Below, piece after piece: positions 46,379 to 53,995 of a stretch of 59,763 nt of DNA. The stretch comes from a virus. The stretch spans positions 1 through 59,763 of the IMG/VR virus record IMGVR_UViG_3300009370_000033; one strand, given 5' to 3'. Numbering within the stretch: the first letter of the stretch is position 1; each line of letters opens with the position of its first letter. The translations under genes and the position numbers were made by a program. The notes under the pieces are model-generated. The model had not been told where the DNA came from. It made no database searches and worked only from the letters and a program-made list of their open reading frames with translations.

Positions 46379-46806
46379 ACTGTTTTATAATTCGGATAAT
46401 CTGGATTTGGTTTCGTTACATTATCCATTGTGCCTAGTCGAATGTTACCGACTGACTGTTTTGTTTCGGCCTGATTCCAAGAACGTGCTTTTAATAAATC
46501 GCCTTGAGAAAAATAGTTACCGCCGTTCATACCATGCGTGCAAACAACTGTATCATTCTCACGAACAACAAAGCCCCATACTGATTTTTGACCCCACTTG
46601 TCAACTGTATAGATTTTGATGTATTTGCTATTCACTTTATAAGTGATGCCATCTTTAAATTCTTTTGCCTGAACATCTCGGGCATAACTATCGTTATAGT
46701 TGCCATCATGCATTTTAATAGAATCTGACCAACGATAATAATTCTCAATAATTTCACAGATCAAAAATTCGACTGAATGTTCTAAATTTGTTTTTGTTTT
46801 ATTCAT
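46360..46806 (-). CDS. Member of a duplicated phage protein family (copy 1)
   Basis: 148 residues. The C-terminal half (SVWGFVVRENDT, then a GDLLKA segment and NPDYPNYKTVWSGAR) matches the protein at 47373, and the central YIKIYTVDKWGQK aligns as well. The shared domain looks beta-rich with conserved Trp and Tyr residues. I know no function. Its position in a block with sigma70-type promoters suggests early expression. Confidence 0.55.
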   Translation of the reverse strand: MNKTKTNLEHSVEFLICEIIENYYRWSDSIKMHDGNYNDSYARDVQAKEFKDGITYKVNSKYIKIYTVDKWGQKSVWGFVVRENDTVVCTHGMNGGNYFSQGDLLKARSWNQAETKQSVGNIRLGTMDNVTKPNPDYPNYKTVWSGAR

Positions 46807-46808
46807 TA

Positions 46809-47120
46809 TTATAAATTCTCCATTTCGTGATGAGTTTCAAAAGCTTCACCAGCCAATTCATCATTATGAAAAGACCAAGATTCAAAATTATCTGGAAACG
46901 CCAAACCATAATACTTGCGAGAGTAACCAGTATCATGAGCCCAATGAGTCAAAATATTAGAACCACAAAGCCAATGCTCATTGCCATTTGGTGAAACAAT
47001 ATAAGCAGAACAATTCTTAACAAAGTATTTAAGATACTCTGCCCGAGATGTTTTATTAAACATCTCAATTTCTTTTAATGTATCGTCTTTAATCATCATA
47101 GTCATTATGCGTTGCTCCAT
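46809..47120 (-). CDS. Small protein, unknown function
   Basis: 103 residues with many aromatic and His residues (NEHWLCGSNILTHWAHDTGY). It overlaps the previous gene by 16 bp. Start alternatives exist at residues 6, 8 and 9. No family recognised. Confidence 0.5.
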   Translation of the reverse strand: MEQRIMTMMIKDDTLKEIEMFNKTSRAEYLKYFVKNCSAYIVSPNGNEHWLCGSNILTHWAHDTGYSRKYYGLAFPDNFESWSFHNDELAGEAFETHHEMENL

Positions 47121-47347
47121 ACGTTATAAGTTTTTTCTGAACTATATATGCGAGAGATTAAAACACGAATTTCGTTTTTATCCATATCGTTAATATAAGA
47201 TTCAATTTCATTTTCATCATACCACATATCTTTATCGTTTGGATTTTTCCATACGCGATAACGATTGTGTGGATTTTTCATTTCTATTAAATTGTACATA
47301 TCCACATATGCGTTTACTAAAAGTTTTATTTGATTTTTGTTATACAT
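47105..47347 (-). CDS. Small protein, unknown function
   Basis: 80 residues, hydrophilic, ending in KTYNVWSNA, which resembles the YPNYKTVWSGA ending of the duplicated family. That may reflect shared ancestry or a recombination joint. No motif of known function. Confidence 0.5.
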   Translation of the reverse strand: MYNKNQIKLLVNAYVDMYNLIEMKNPHNRYRVWKNPNDKDMWYDENEIESYINDMDKNEIRVLISRIYSSEKTYNVWSNA

Positions 47348-47372
47348 TTTTTTCTTTCGTTAAAGTTTAAAT

Positions 47373-47858
47373 TTACCAGATGTCGGCGCCTGCCCAACAA
47401 TCTGTATAGTTTGGATAATGAGAATTTGGCTGTCCAAGATTCGCTGTATTGCCATCCAAAACATTACCAACTTTTTCATAATTGCGAGTCAAGATGTCAC
47501 CACGTTTAAAAGTTTCAGTATCATTCTTTACAACAAAGCCCCAAACGTGTTTATCTTTATGAGCCGTTTTATACATCTTAGAATTTTTCTGATCTATAAT
47601 AGAATTACAACCAGATTTTTGAGATGCTTCGATACGAAAATATTTTGAACCAACAAACACACCAAAACCATGTCCGAAATTTCGGCTCTCAATACAATAC
47701 TCTTTAGTATCTGTTACACAGCCCAACCAACCATGATAGTTTTTATTGATTGCGTTTGAGAGTCCAATAACTTCCCATTTTAAGTTCATTTTTTTAACTT
47801 TGTTTTTCATGTTCATTTTTAAGTCCTTATTTGATTTAATGTTATTTCTTATTTTCAT
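47373..47858 (-). CDS. Member of a duplicated phage protein family (copy 2)
   Basis: 161 residues from ATG 47858, or 147 from ATG 47816, which has AAGGA upstream. It shares HVWGFVVKNDT, GDILTRN and NSHYPNYTDCWAGA with copy 1 at 46360. ATG 47858 would coincide with +1 of the promoter at 47865-47893 (leaderless), whereas 47816 has a normal ribosome site. The first gene of a minus-strand operon. Function unknown. Confidence 0.55.
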   Translation of the reverse strand: MKIRNNIKSNKDLKMNMKNKVKKMNLKWEVIGLSNAINKNYHGWLGCVTDTKEYCIESRNFGHGFGVFVGSKYFRIEASQKSGCNSIIDQKNSKMYKTAHKDKHVWGFVVKNDTETFKRGDILTRNYEKVGNVLDGNTANLGQPNSHYPNYTDCWAGADIW

Positions 47859-47893
47859 ACTACTATTATAGCAGCCTTTTCTATAGAAGTCAA
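47858..47893 (-). promoter_or_regulatory. Sigma70-type promoter, minus strand
   Basis: On the minus strand: -35 TTGACT (47893-47888), 17-bp spacer, -10 TATAAT (47870-47865), predicted start at 47858. ACTTACA (47913-47907) ends 13 bp before the -35. Confidence 0.88.
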
Positions 47894-47906
47894 ATTTATT
47901 TGCATA

Positions 47907-47955
47907 TGTAAGTCGTTGTTTTGTAACGACTTATGGACAATCGACCGAGCCCTTT
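47907..47955. promoter_or_regulatory. Hairpin and shared 14-bp element upstream of the promoter
   Basis: TAAGTCGTT (47909-47917) pairs exactly with AACGACTTA (47925-47933), loop 7 nt. CGACCGAGCCCTTT at 47942-47955 recurs exactly at 49169-49182, also upstream of a minus-strand promoter. Confidence 0.65.
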
Positions 47956-48015
47956 GTTTATGGTAGTTTACAGAGTTTCTGATAACGCTAACCATTGTTT
48001 TATAAGGGCTTACAG

Positions 48016-48297
48016 TCATATTGATAACGCCATCTTTGCAAGTCCAAAGAGGGCAATCGCAATTACTATGCAATTTAATGCGATTAAATTAACACTATTG
48101 CGCAACCATGCGTTGATGATATGGAGTGAAGAGCCAACTATCTGAATTAAGAATATAGTTAAGATAGAAACGGACTCGCCGTACCATGCCATTAATACAT
48201 AGATTAAGATGAAACAAACGGATCCGACTGTTTCACAGAACAGCCTGAATCGGTTGTTTTTCCAATCGTCTTTTAACCAGTTTATAATTTTCTTCAT
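48016..48297 (-). CDS. Small multi-pass membrane protein
   Basis: 93 residues. A charged N-terminus (KKIINWLKDDWKNNRFRL) and three hydrophobic helices. A short integral membrane protein in the minus-strand block is a candidate for superinfection exclusion or membrane modification, but this is speculation. It overlaps its upstream neighbour by 4 bp. Confidence 0.55.
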   Translation of the reverse strand: MKKIINWLKDDWKNNRFRLFCETVGSVCFILIYVLMAWYGESVSILTIFLIQIVGSSLHIINAWLRNSVNLIALNCIVIAIALFGLAKMALSI

Positions 48298-48530
48298 TTT
48301 ACTAAATATTGTTTAATGTTTTTTGGTAGAAAAATTTGAGTAATCCAATACAAATGATTTTTCTGTTTTACTGCGTGTTTTGCAAAAGCTTTTCGTTGCT
48401 TTTCTGATACAGTAAAAATGATTGTATCTTTGTCAATATCATAACCATTGACAAAATGATCTTCCAATTCAAACGCATCTCCGATGCGGTCAAATTGGGC
48501 TCTTGGAATTTCAAGTTTATAAGTTTCCAT
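48294..48530 (-). CDS. Small protein, unknown function
   Basis: 78 residues, mixed alpha/beta (LEIPRAQFDRIGDAFELED and IIFTVSEKQRKAFAKHAVK). It starts at the final base of the preceding gene. No family recognised. Confidence 0.5.
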   Translation of the reverse strand: METYKLEIPRAQFDRIGDAFELEDHFVNGYDIDKDTIIFTVSEKQRKAFAKHAVKQKNHLYWITQIFLPKNIKQYLVK

Positions 48531-48796
48531 TATACAGATACGCCTTTCACAAAGTTGTCAATTTCAGATTGCGGAACCATCTGTATTATATCAGATAGAT
48601 TAGCGATCCAATTATTAATATGTTTAGAAGTTGTGCGAGAATACTTTTCAGTTGTTACACAAACTCTAGTTTGCTTTTTGCCTAAATGCATTGCTTCAGT
48701 AATAATACAAACTGGCGTTTCGTATGAGAAAAAGATTTGCGTTCCATCTTCTAACTGTAATTCCGTTTGGTTTGCACCGATTAATTTTAATTTCAT
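48530..48796 (-). CDS. Small phage protein (DUF8033-like, tentative)
   Basis: 88 residues. The beta-rich N-terminus (LIGANQTELQLEDGTQIFFS), a central ITEAMHLGKKQTRVCVTTEKY and the TSKHINNWI helix recall a small family in T4-like cyanophages. The name is tentative. GGAG lies upstream at about 48800. Confidence 0.5.
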   Translation of the reverse strand: MKLKLIGANQTELQLEDGTQIFFSYETPVCIITEAMHLGKKQTRVCVTTEKYSRTTSKHINNWIANLSDIIQMVPQSEIDNFVKGVSV

Positions 48797-48809
48797 ATTA
48801 TACTCCGAT

Positions 48810-48890
48810 TTATAAAAACATCATTAAAAAGGCCATTAAACAAATCAACAACAATACTAATATATCTGTTAGAATTTCTTTAATAGTCAT
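48810..48890 (-). CDS. Tiny membrane protein
   Basis: 26 residues from ATG 48890, almost entirely one membrane helix after a short MTIKEILTD start. It lies 1 bp after the upstream stop. Assignment rests on position and hydrophobicity. Confidence 0.4.
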   Translation of the reverse strand: MTIKEILTDILVLLLICLMAFLMMFL

Positions 48891-48891
48891 A

Positions 48892-49047
48892 TTATTCACA
48901 TTGACCCCAACGTGCGTTTTTAGAGCCCTTTGCTTTTCGTGTTGGACACTTAATAAAGCCTCCATTTTTTTTGAGTTTTTTCAACTCTTTTTCTGTTACC
49001 ATATTATTGGTAACTACTGCTCCCCAATTTTGTGCTTTAATTTCCAT
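48892..49047 (-). CDS. Small basic protein
   Basis: 51 residues from ATG 49047, with GAGGA upstream. Lys-rich centre (KELKKLKKNGGFIKCPTRKAKGS) and two Cys. First gene after the minus-strand promoter at 49092. Small basic early proteins often target host factors; no direct evidence. Confidence 0.5.
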   Translation of the reverse strand: MEIKAQNWGAVVTNNMVTEKELKKLKKNGGFIKCPTRKAKGSKNARWGQCE

Positions 49048-49084
49048 TTATTAATCCTCAATTTTTATTATTAATCATTAAATA

Positions 49085-49120
49085 CAATACTAGTATAGCA
49101 AAATCAATCAAATAAGTCAA
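49085..49120 (-). promoter_or_regulatory. Sigma70-type promoter, minus strand
   Basis: On the minus strand: -35 TTGACT (49120-49115), 17-bp spacer, extended -10 TGC-TATACT (49097-49092), predicted start near 49085. ACTTACA (49140-49134) ends 13 bp before the -35, and AAATAAATTTGACTT is shared with the promoter at 47893. Confidence 0.85.
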
Positions 49121-49168
49121 ATTTATTTTGGCTTGTAAGTCATTGATTTATTGGCAGTTACAAACAAA

Positions 49169-49237
49169 CGACCGAGCCCTTTAAAAATGGGGACTTACAG
49201 CGTTGAAAATCTGTAAGTCCTTGTAAACAAAGGAGTT
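49169..49237. promoter_or_regulatory. Structured intergenic element with shared repeats
   Basis: GGACTTACAG (49191-49200) pairs exactly with CTGTAAGTCC (49211-49220). CGACCGAGCCCTTT (49169-49182) repeats 47942-47955, and 49212-49237 repeats 10417-10442 in reverse orientation with one mismatch. Confidence 0.7.
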
Positions 49238-49254
49238 GCCATTTCCACAGATAT

Positions 49255-49262
49255 TATAAATA
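49255..49262 (+). promoter_or_regulatory. T4-type late promoter TATAAATA
   Basis: Exact match in the gap between the minus-strand block and the plus-strand gene at 49276, 13 bp before its ATG. Confidence 0.65.
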
Positions 49263-49275
49263 TCACAAAAAGGCT

Positions 49276-49722
49276 ATGCTTTTATCAAAAGAGATCGAAA
49301 AATGGCGATCAAAACCAACATATAAAGAGCCATCGAAAATCCATTGGTTTGTTTGGCTTCTGGAAAATCCAAAAAGTCCCATTAGTTTGACAGGAGCAAT
49401 AGACCTTTATAACCATGATATTATCCATATCTTGTTAGAGCGTGGTATGGAAGTCAAAGATGAAGCTTCTGTAATTGGATTTACTATGGGCAATAGTGAA
49501 ACTACCAGTTCCTGGGTCCGATGGTTATTTGAGTTTTGTGCAAGATACCTATATCCAGAGGGGTATCGTTTTAGTGAAGATGATTTGGTGGAATTTGAAA
49601 TGGGGTATGCATATGGATATACCAGACCCAAGCGTAATATTCATCTGGCCATTTTTGATGTTCAGAAAGATGTGGAAGAAATACGAAAAGAATGGGATAT
49701 AGAACTTATAAATAATAGATAG
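49276..49722 (+). CDS. Conserved phage protein, unknown function
   Basis: 148 residues. KIHWFVWLLENPKSPISLTG and FTMGNSETTSSWVRWLFEFCARYLYPEGY indicate a compact alpha/beta fold that I associate with marine T4-like phages, without a known role. It follows a late promoter, so late expression is likely. The ribosome site is only AAGG. Confidence 0.55.
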   Translation: MLLSKEIEKWRSKPTYKEPSKIHWFVWLLENPKSPISLTGAIDLYNHDIIHILLERGMEVKDEASVIGFTMGNSETTSSWVRWLFEFCARYLYPEGYRFSEDDLVEFEMGYAYGYTRPKRNIHLAIFDVQKDVEEIRKEWDIELINNR

Positions 49723-49731
49723 AGGAGAACT

Positions 49732-50205
49732 ATGGCAAAAATATTTTGTGACATGGATGGGGTACTGGTAGATTTGCTTGGTAGTATCAAGAGGCATCTT
49801 GGAACGACTAAATTGAATCAGGGACTAATTGACGATTTCTTTTATAGTGAAGCTGGAACTGGTACGGAGTTTTGGGCTAATTGTGGATGGGAGTCTGGTG
49901 GTAAACAACTCTGGAAATTCATCAAATCATATAAGCCTCAAATACTATCTGCTTGTCCATCTGTTTGTAATAAAGATAAGGCAGTAATAAAAGGCAAGAC
50001 CCTCTGGTGTGAGAAGAATCTCGGTATTCCAAAAAGTCAGGTCAATATCGTACAACGCAGAGAGAAGCAGAACTTTGCCGGTAAAGATATAATCTTAATT
50101 GACGATCATAAAAAGAACATAAGAGAATGGGAGAGTGCTGGTGGAACAGGTGTTCTTCATGTAAATGTTAGAACTACAATTAAACAACTGAAAGGGTTAA
50201 TTTAA
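49732..50205 (+). CDS. HAD-family 5'(3')-deoxyribonucleotidase-like protein
   Basis: 157 residues. Motif I DMDGVLVD gives the nucleophile Asp7 and acid Asp9; motif IV is LIDDHKKNI (about residues 122-130). The small size and the FWANCGWESGG cap region fit NT5C-type deoxyribonucleotidases, which remove phosphate from dNMPs. It could balance the dNMP kinase at 25768. AGAGGAG precedes the start. Confidence 0.72.
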   Translation: MAKIFCDMDGVLVDLLGSIKRHLGTTKLNQGLIDDFFYSEAGTGTEFWANCGWESGGKQLWKFIKSYKPQILSACPSVCNKDKAVIKGKTLWCEKNLGIPKSQVNIVQRREKQNFAGKDIILIDDHKKNIREWESAGGTGVLHVNVRTTIKQLKGLI

Positions 50206-50432
50206 TGGAAACAACTTATAAAGAATTTATGGAAGCAAAAGTGAAGAGCTGGAAAGACATGAAGGATCGTAATGTTCTTAGAGCTGCAGATAAGTTCAAA
50301 AAGAAAATGAGAACTGGTAATGTTCTTGGGTATACTCTAGCACATGGTGAGTTTGTTATCTTTCGTAATGAGAAAGAATGGGACGATTCAGTTAAGCATG
50401 CTAAAGACATGAAGTGGATTCGTGTGGAGTAA
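50205..50432 (+). CDS. Small basic protein, unknown function
   Basis: 75 residues, Lys-rich helical N-terminus followed by beta strands (GYTLAHGEFVIFRNEKEW). It overlaps the previous stop (TAATG). No family recognised. Confidence 0.5.
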   Translation: METTYKEFMEAKVKSWKDMKDRNVLRAADKFKKKMRTGNVLGYTLAHGEFVIFRNEKEWDDSVKHAKDMKWIRVE

Positions 50433-50436
50433 TTAG

Positions 50437-51567
50437 ATGGCATCAAATGCAATAGAAACTGCCAAACAAGAAAATGGTTCTTTATTTGTTTTTCAGTCTT
50501 TTATTGAAAAAGGAAAAATTCCTACAGCAGCAGCAATTGAAAAAGCCGCTTATAAAAATATGCCATCTAAATGGTACACAACTTTTGATTTACAAGCAAG
50601 AGCATTAAAAAAATATATTGGAAGTGGTAGGGGATATGTATATAGTCGTGATAAAGGAATGATGCCTTTTTTAGAAAGGACTGCATCTAAGGCTATGGGT
50701 GTTTCTGTTAAAGATAGATGGAATCCTATGGATGTCGTAATGACTAAAAAAGGAAAAGAAGTAGAAATACAAAATAAAGTTAATAGTATATCTGAAGAAG
50801 CTATAGAAAAAAAAGCCAAGTTAATTAAACTTAATAACTATATGGCGTCTTTGTTAAAGAAGAAACTATTATTACCAATCTCTTTAAAAGAAGTTAAAAA
50901 AGGTGTAACTGCCGCTAATGTAGAAGAAGCCAATTTAGGTAAAGGTTCTAAAGGTGTAAATTTTACTTATAAAAGGAGAACTTTAAAATGTAATTTATCT
51001 ATAGATAGAAATGGTTTATTTGATACTGGAGAATTAGCATTTGATTTTTATGCTGACGATACTGAAATTCATGTTCAAGCCAGAAGTTTTAGATATAGTA
51101 TTCCAAGTACAGTAGTGCAAACAGATTTAACACCAAAAGGTAGACAGAGTGGTGCAAAACTTGGTAAGGCATCTACAGAAGCATTAGATCCTTTTTTAAC
51201 TAAATTAAGATTAGCAAGACCCAAATCACCAACACAACATCCTGAAATCGCAATGGATGGTAATTTTACAACGAAGCAAATTAAGTACTGGAAAGATTTG
51301 CATAAGAAACTTAAATCAGTTACTATACAAAATGAAAAAATAGAATTAAAAGGTAATATAAGTAACATCTTTGCACTTGTGAATAAAAATAAAAAGAAAG
51401 CAAATGTTCTGGGCAGACTTACATCTAAATTGGTAGTAATGGAATGGTTATGGATTTATGCTGAAATAGATAAAAAACGAAAATTTAAAGATTGGTTAAG
51501 TGTATTGTATTATGGTGCAAAAAAAGAATTTTCTGAAACTAACGGACCATTTATAAAAATTTATTAA
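50437..51567 (+). CDS. Basic protein, unknown function, possible virion protein
   Basis: 376 residues, strongly basic, starting with a helical SLFVFQSFIEKGKIPTAAAIEKA segment. The middle has a beta-rich block (DTGELAFDFYADDTEIHVQARSF) and the C-terminus a Trp-rich helix. Its position before the wedge genes suggests a virion or assembly protein. I do not recognise the family. A late promoter and a small basic gene follow. Confidence 0.5.
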   Translation: MASNAIETAKQENGSLFVFQSFIEKGKIPTAAAIEKAAYKNMPSKWYTTFDLQARALKKYIGSGRGYVYSRDKGMMPFLERTASKAMGVSVKDRWNPMDVVMTKKGKEVEIQNKVNSISEEAIEKKAKLIKLNNYMASLLKKKLLLPISLKEVKKGVTAANVEEANLGKGSKGVNFTYKRRTLKCNLSIDRNGLFDTGELAFDFYADDTEIHVQARSFRYSIPSTVVQTDLTPKGRQSGAKLGKASTEALDPFLTKLRLARPKSPTQHPEIAMDGNFTTKQIKYWKDLHKKLKSVTIQNEKIELKGNISNIFALVNKNKKKANVLGRLTSKLVVMEWLWIYAEIDKKRKFKDWLSVLYYGAKKEFSETNGPFIKIY

Positions 51568-51573
51568 AACTCT

Positions 51574-51581
51574 TATAAATA
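51574..51581 (+). promoter_or_regulatory. T4-type late promoter TATAAATA for the wedge genes
   Basis: Exact match in the 28-bp gap before ATG 51596, with GAGGAG (51585-51590) as ribosome site. Confidence 0.7.
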
Positions 51582-51595
51582 TATGAGGAGATATT

Positions 51596-51736
51596 ATGGC
51601 TCAACAAGTAGTTAAAAATAAGCGAGATAAGATTAAGCACGTTACTTCCATTGGACATTCTGTAAGAAGTAGACCAAAGAATAAGAAGAAACGAGTAAGT
51701 TGGAAAAGATATAAGGGACAAGGGAAAAGACGATAA
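51596..51736 (+). CDS. Small very basic protein
   Basis: 46 residues from ATG 51596 to TAA 51734-51736; about half are Lys or Arg (PKNKKKRVSWKRYKGQGKRR). It overlaps gene 25 at TAATG. Similar tiny basic genes before gene 25 occur in other marine T4-like phages, as I recall. Nucleic-acid binding is likely from charge only. Confidence 0.55.
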   Translation: MAQQVVKNKRDKIKHVTSIGHSVRSRPKNKKKRVSWKRYKGQGKRR

Positions 51737-52152
51737 TGGCAACAGTCTACACAAAAGGGCTTTCAACAAATGCTCGAGCATGGGCCGATCTTGATTTAGA
51801 TTTCATAAAACATCCTGTCACCAAAGACATCACAAGAAAGACAGATGTTGAAGCAGTCAAACGAGCTGTTAGAAATCTCATAATGACAAACCAGTATGAT
51901 AAACCATTTCATCCTGAGATTGATGGAGGAGTAACTCGACACTTATTTGGTTTGTCAACAGCTCACACAAAACACGATATCGCTGAAGCTGTTAGAGTTT
52001 GTTTAGAAAATTATGAACCAAGAGTAATTGTAGATGACGTAGTTGTTTCAGGAGATTTAGACAAGAACGGGTTTAATGTTTCTATACATTTTTCTTTAAT
52101 CAATTCACCACAACCGATTGAAGTTGCTTTATTTCTGGAGAGGGTAAGATAA
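51736..52152 (+). CDS. 25: Baseplate wedge protein gp25
   Basis: 138 residues. The gp25/lysozyme-like wedge fold is shown by RAWADLDLDFIKHPVTKDI, AVKRAVRNLIMTNQYDKPF and a final IHFSLINSPQPIEVALFLER. gp25 sits in the inner wedge next to gp6 and gp53. Catalytic activity is not expected in this class. It is followed immediately by gene 6. Confidence 0.9.
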   Translation: MATVYTKGLSTNARAWADLDLDFIKHPVTKDITRKTDVEAVKRAVRNLIMTNQYDKPFHPEIDGGVTRHLFGLSTAHTKHDIAEAVRVCLENYEPRVIVDDVVVSGDLDKNGFNVSIHFSLINSPQPIEVALFLERVR

Positions 52153-53994
52153 ATGGCAAGCAATAAATTAAAAGTTACAGATTTAGAATTTGATGAGATA
52201 AAAACTAATTTAAAAACTTATCTTAAATCACAAAGTCAATTCTTAGATTATGATTTTGAAGGTAGTGGTATGAATGTTATATTAGATGTCCTGGCATATA
52301 ATACTCATTACATGGGATTCTATGCAAACTTACTTGCTAATGAAATGTTCTTGGATTCGGCTTCACTTAGAGATTCTGTAGTTTCTCATGTCAAACATTT
52401 AAATGTTATTCCAAATTCTGTTACAGCACCTTCTGCTCTTCTTGATATGACATTTTCTCCTTCTAATTCTCCTACTTCGTTAACCATCGCAAAAGATACA
52501 AAATTTACTACAAGTATTAGTGGAGTAAGTTATACGTTTACAACAACTGAAGCTAAAATAATTTATCCAGTTGGTTCATCTTATTCTGTAACAGGTTTAC
52601 CAATCAAAGAAGGTAAAATTTTAAATAAATCATATACTGTTAATTTGGCAAATACAGCACAACGATTTATTATTCCAAATCTAAATATTGATATTTCTAC
52701 TATATCAGTACAAGTTCAAAATTCTGCAAGTGATACAACAGTAGCTACATGGTCAGATGGTAATGCATTAGATGTTACAACTATTGCTTCTTATCAAAAA
52801 GTTTTCTTTGTACAAGAAATAGAAGGTGGAAAATATGAATTACTTTTTGGTGATGGTTCAGTTGGAAAAGAGTTAGCTGATGGTAATATTATTTTTATTG
52901 AATATCTTGTTACAAGTGGATCAGCTGCTAATAAAGCATCTTCTTTTACTGCTGTTGGTTCTGTTGCTGGGTTATCATCTTCTAACTATACAATAACAGT
53001 TACATCAAATGCAACGGGTGGATCAGCAATTGAAACAATTACATCATTAAAAAATAATGCACCAAAATTATATCAAGCACAAAAACGTGCAACTACAACT
53101 GAAGATTATAAAGCTATTTTATTAGGTGAACGAACTGATATCGAATCAATTAAAATATATGGTGGTGAAGATGCTAACCCAGCTGTATATGGTAAAGTGT
53201 ATATAGCAGTTAAACCAGTTGGTAATACTGCTTATAGTATAGCAACAAAAGATGCAATAAAAACTTCTATTCTTAAAAAGACAAATGTAGTTACTGTAAC
53301 ACCAGAAATTGTCGATCCAATTTTTTATTATTTGTTAATTGATACTACAGTTAATTATGATCCTGTTACATTATTGACAAATGAAGATACTTTAAAAGCA
53401 GGTATTAGTAATTCAATTACAAGTTATTTTACCAGTAGCTTACAGAAATTTGACCAGAAATTTCGATATTCAGTATTGACACAAACAATAGATGATACAA
53501 ATAGTTCTATACGAAATAGTAAAACATCTATTAAGTATCAAATGGAGATTGCCCCTACAACATTAGCAGTAGCTGCCACATATACTATGGAGTTTAATAA
53601 TCCAATAACTAAAGGAACACTTACTAGTACAGGATTTACAGCTAGTGATGGATTTACATATACATTGATAGATGATAGTCTTGGAAATGTTAAACTCATA
53701 CGGTCAACATATTCTAGTAGTACGGGACTTATGACAGTTGATAGTCCAGCAGTCTATATGACTTTAGTATCTGGTTCACAAAATCTTGGTACTATAGATT
53801 ATGATACTGGTACAATTGTTTTAAATAGTTTTACTCCTTATACAATTTCTGATGCAAAGACATATATTAGAATGACAGTAACACCTGGAATTAATAATCA
53901 AGATATTACACCATTAAGAGAACAAATATTAACAACTGATATATATGATACAACCGCCGTCAATATTACAATGGTTGCTGAAACAATAATTTAA
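52153..53994 (+). CDS. 6: Baseplate wedge protein gp6
   Basis: 613 residues. KLKVTDLEFDEIKTNLKTYL, then GSGMNVILDVLAYNTHYMGF and LANEMFLDSASLRDSVVSH, is the strong gp6 N-terminal signature. The middle and C-terminus are beta-rich. gp6 dimers form the inner ring of the baseplate and control the contractile switch. It begins at the base after the gene 25 stop. Confidence 0.93.
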   Translation: MASNKLKVTDLEFDEIKTNLKTYLKSQSQFLDYDFEGSGMNVILDVLAYNTHYMGFYANLLANEMFLDSASLRDSVVSHVKHLNVIPNSVTAPSALLDMTFSPSNSPTSLTIAKDTKFTTSISGVSYTFTTTEAKIIYPVGSSYSVTGLPIKEGKILNKSYTVNLANTAQRFIIPNLNIDISTISVQVQNSASDTTVATWSDGNALDVTTIASYQKVFFVQEIEGGKYELLFGDGSVGKELADGNIIFIEYLVTSGSAANKASSFTAVGSVAGLSSSNYTITVTSNATGGSAIETITSLKNNAPKLYQAQKRATTTEDYKAILLGERTDIESIKIYGGEDANPAVYGKVYIAVKPVGNTAYSIATKDAIKTSILKKTNVVTVTPEIVDPIFYYLLIDTTVNYDPVTLLTNEDTLKAGISNSITSYFTSSLQKFDQKFRYSVLTQTIDDTNSSIRNSKTSIKYQMEIAPTTLAVAATYTMEFNNPITKGTLTSTGFTASDGFTYTLIDDSLGNVKLIRSTYSSSTGLMTVDSPAVYMTLVSGSQNLGTIDYDTGTIVLNSFTPYTISDAKTYIRMTVTPGINNQDITPLREQILTTDIYDTTAVNITMVAETII

Positions 53995-53995
53995 T

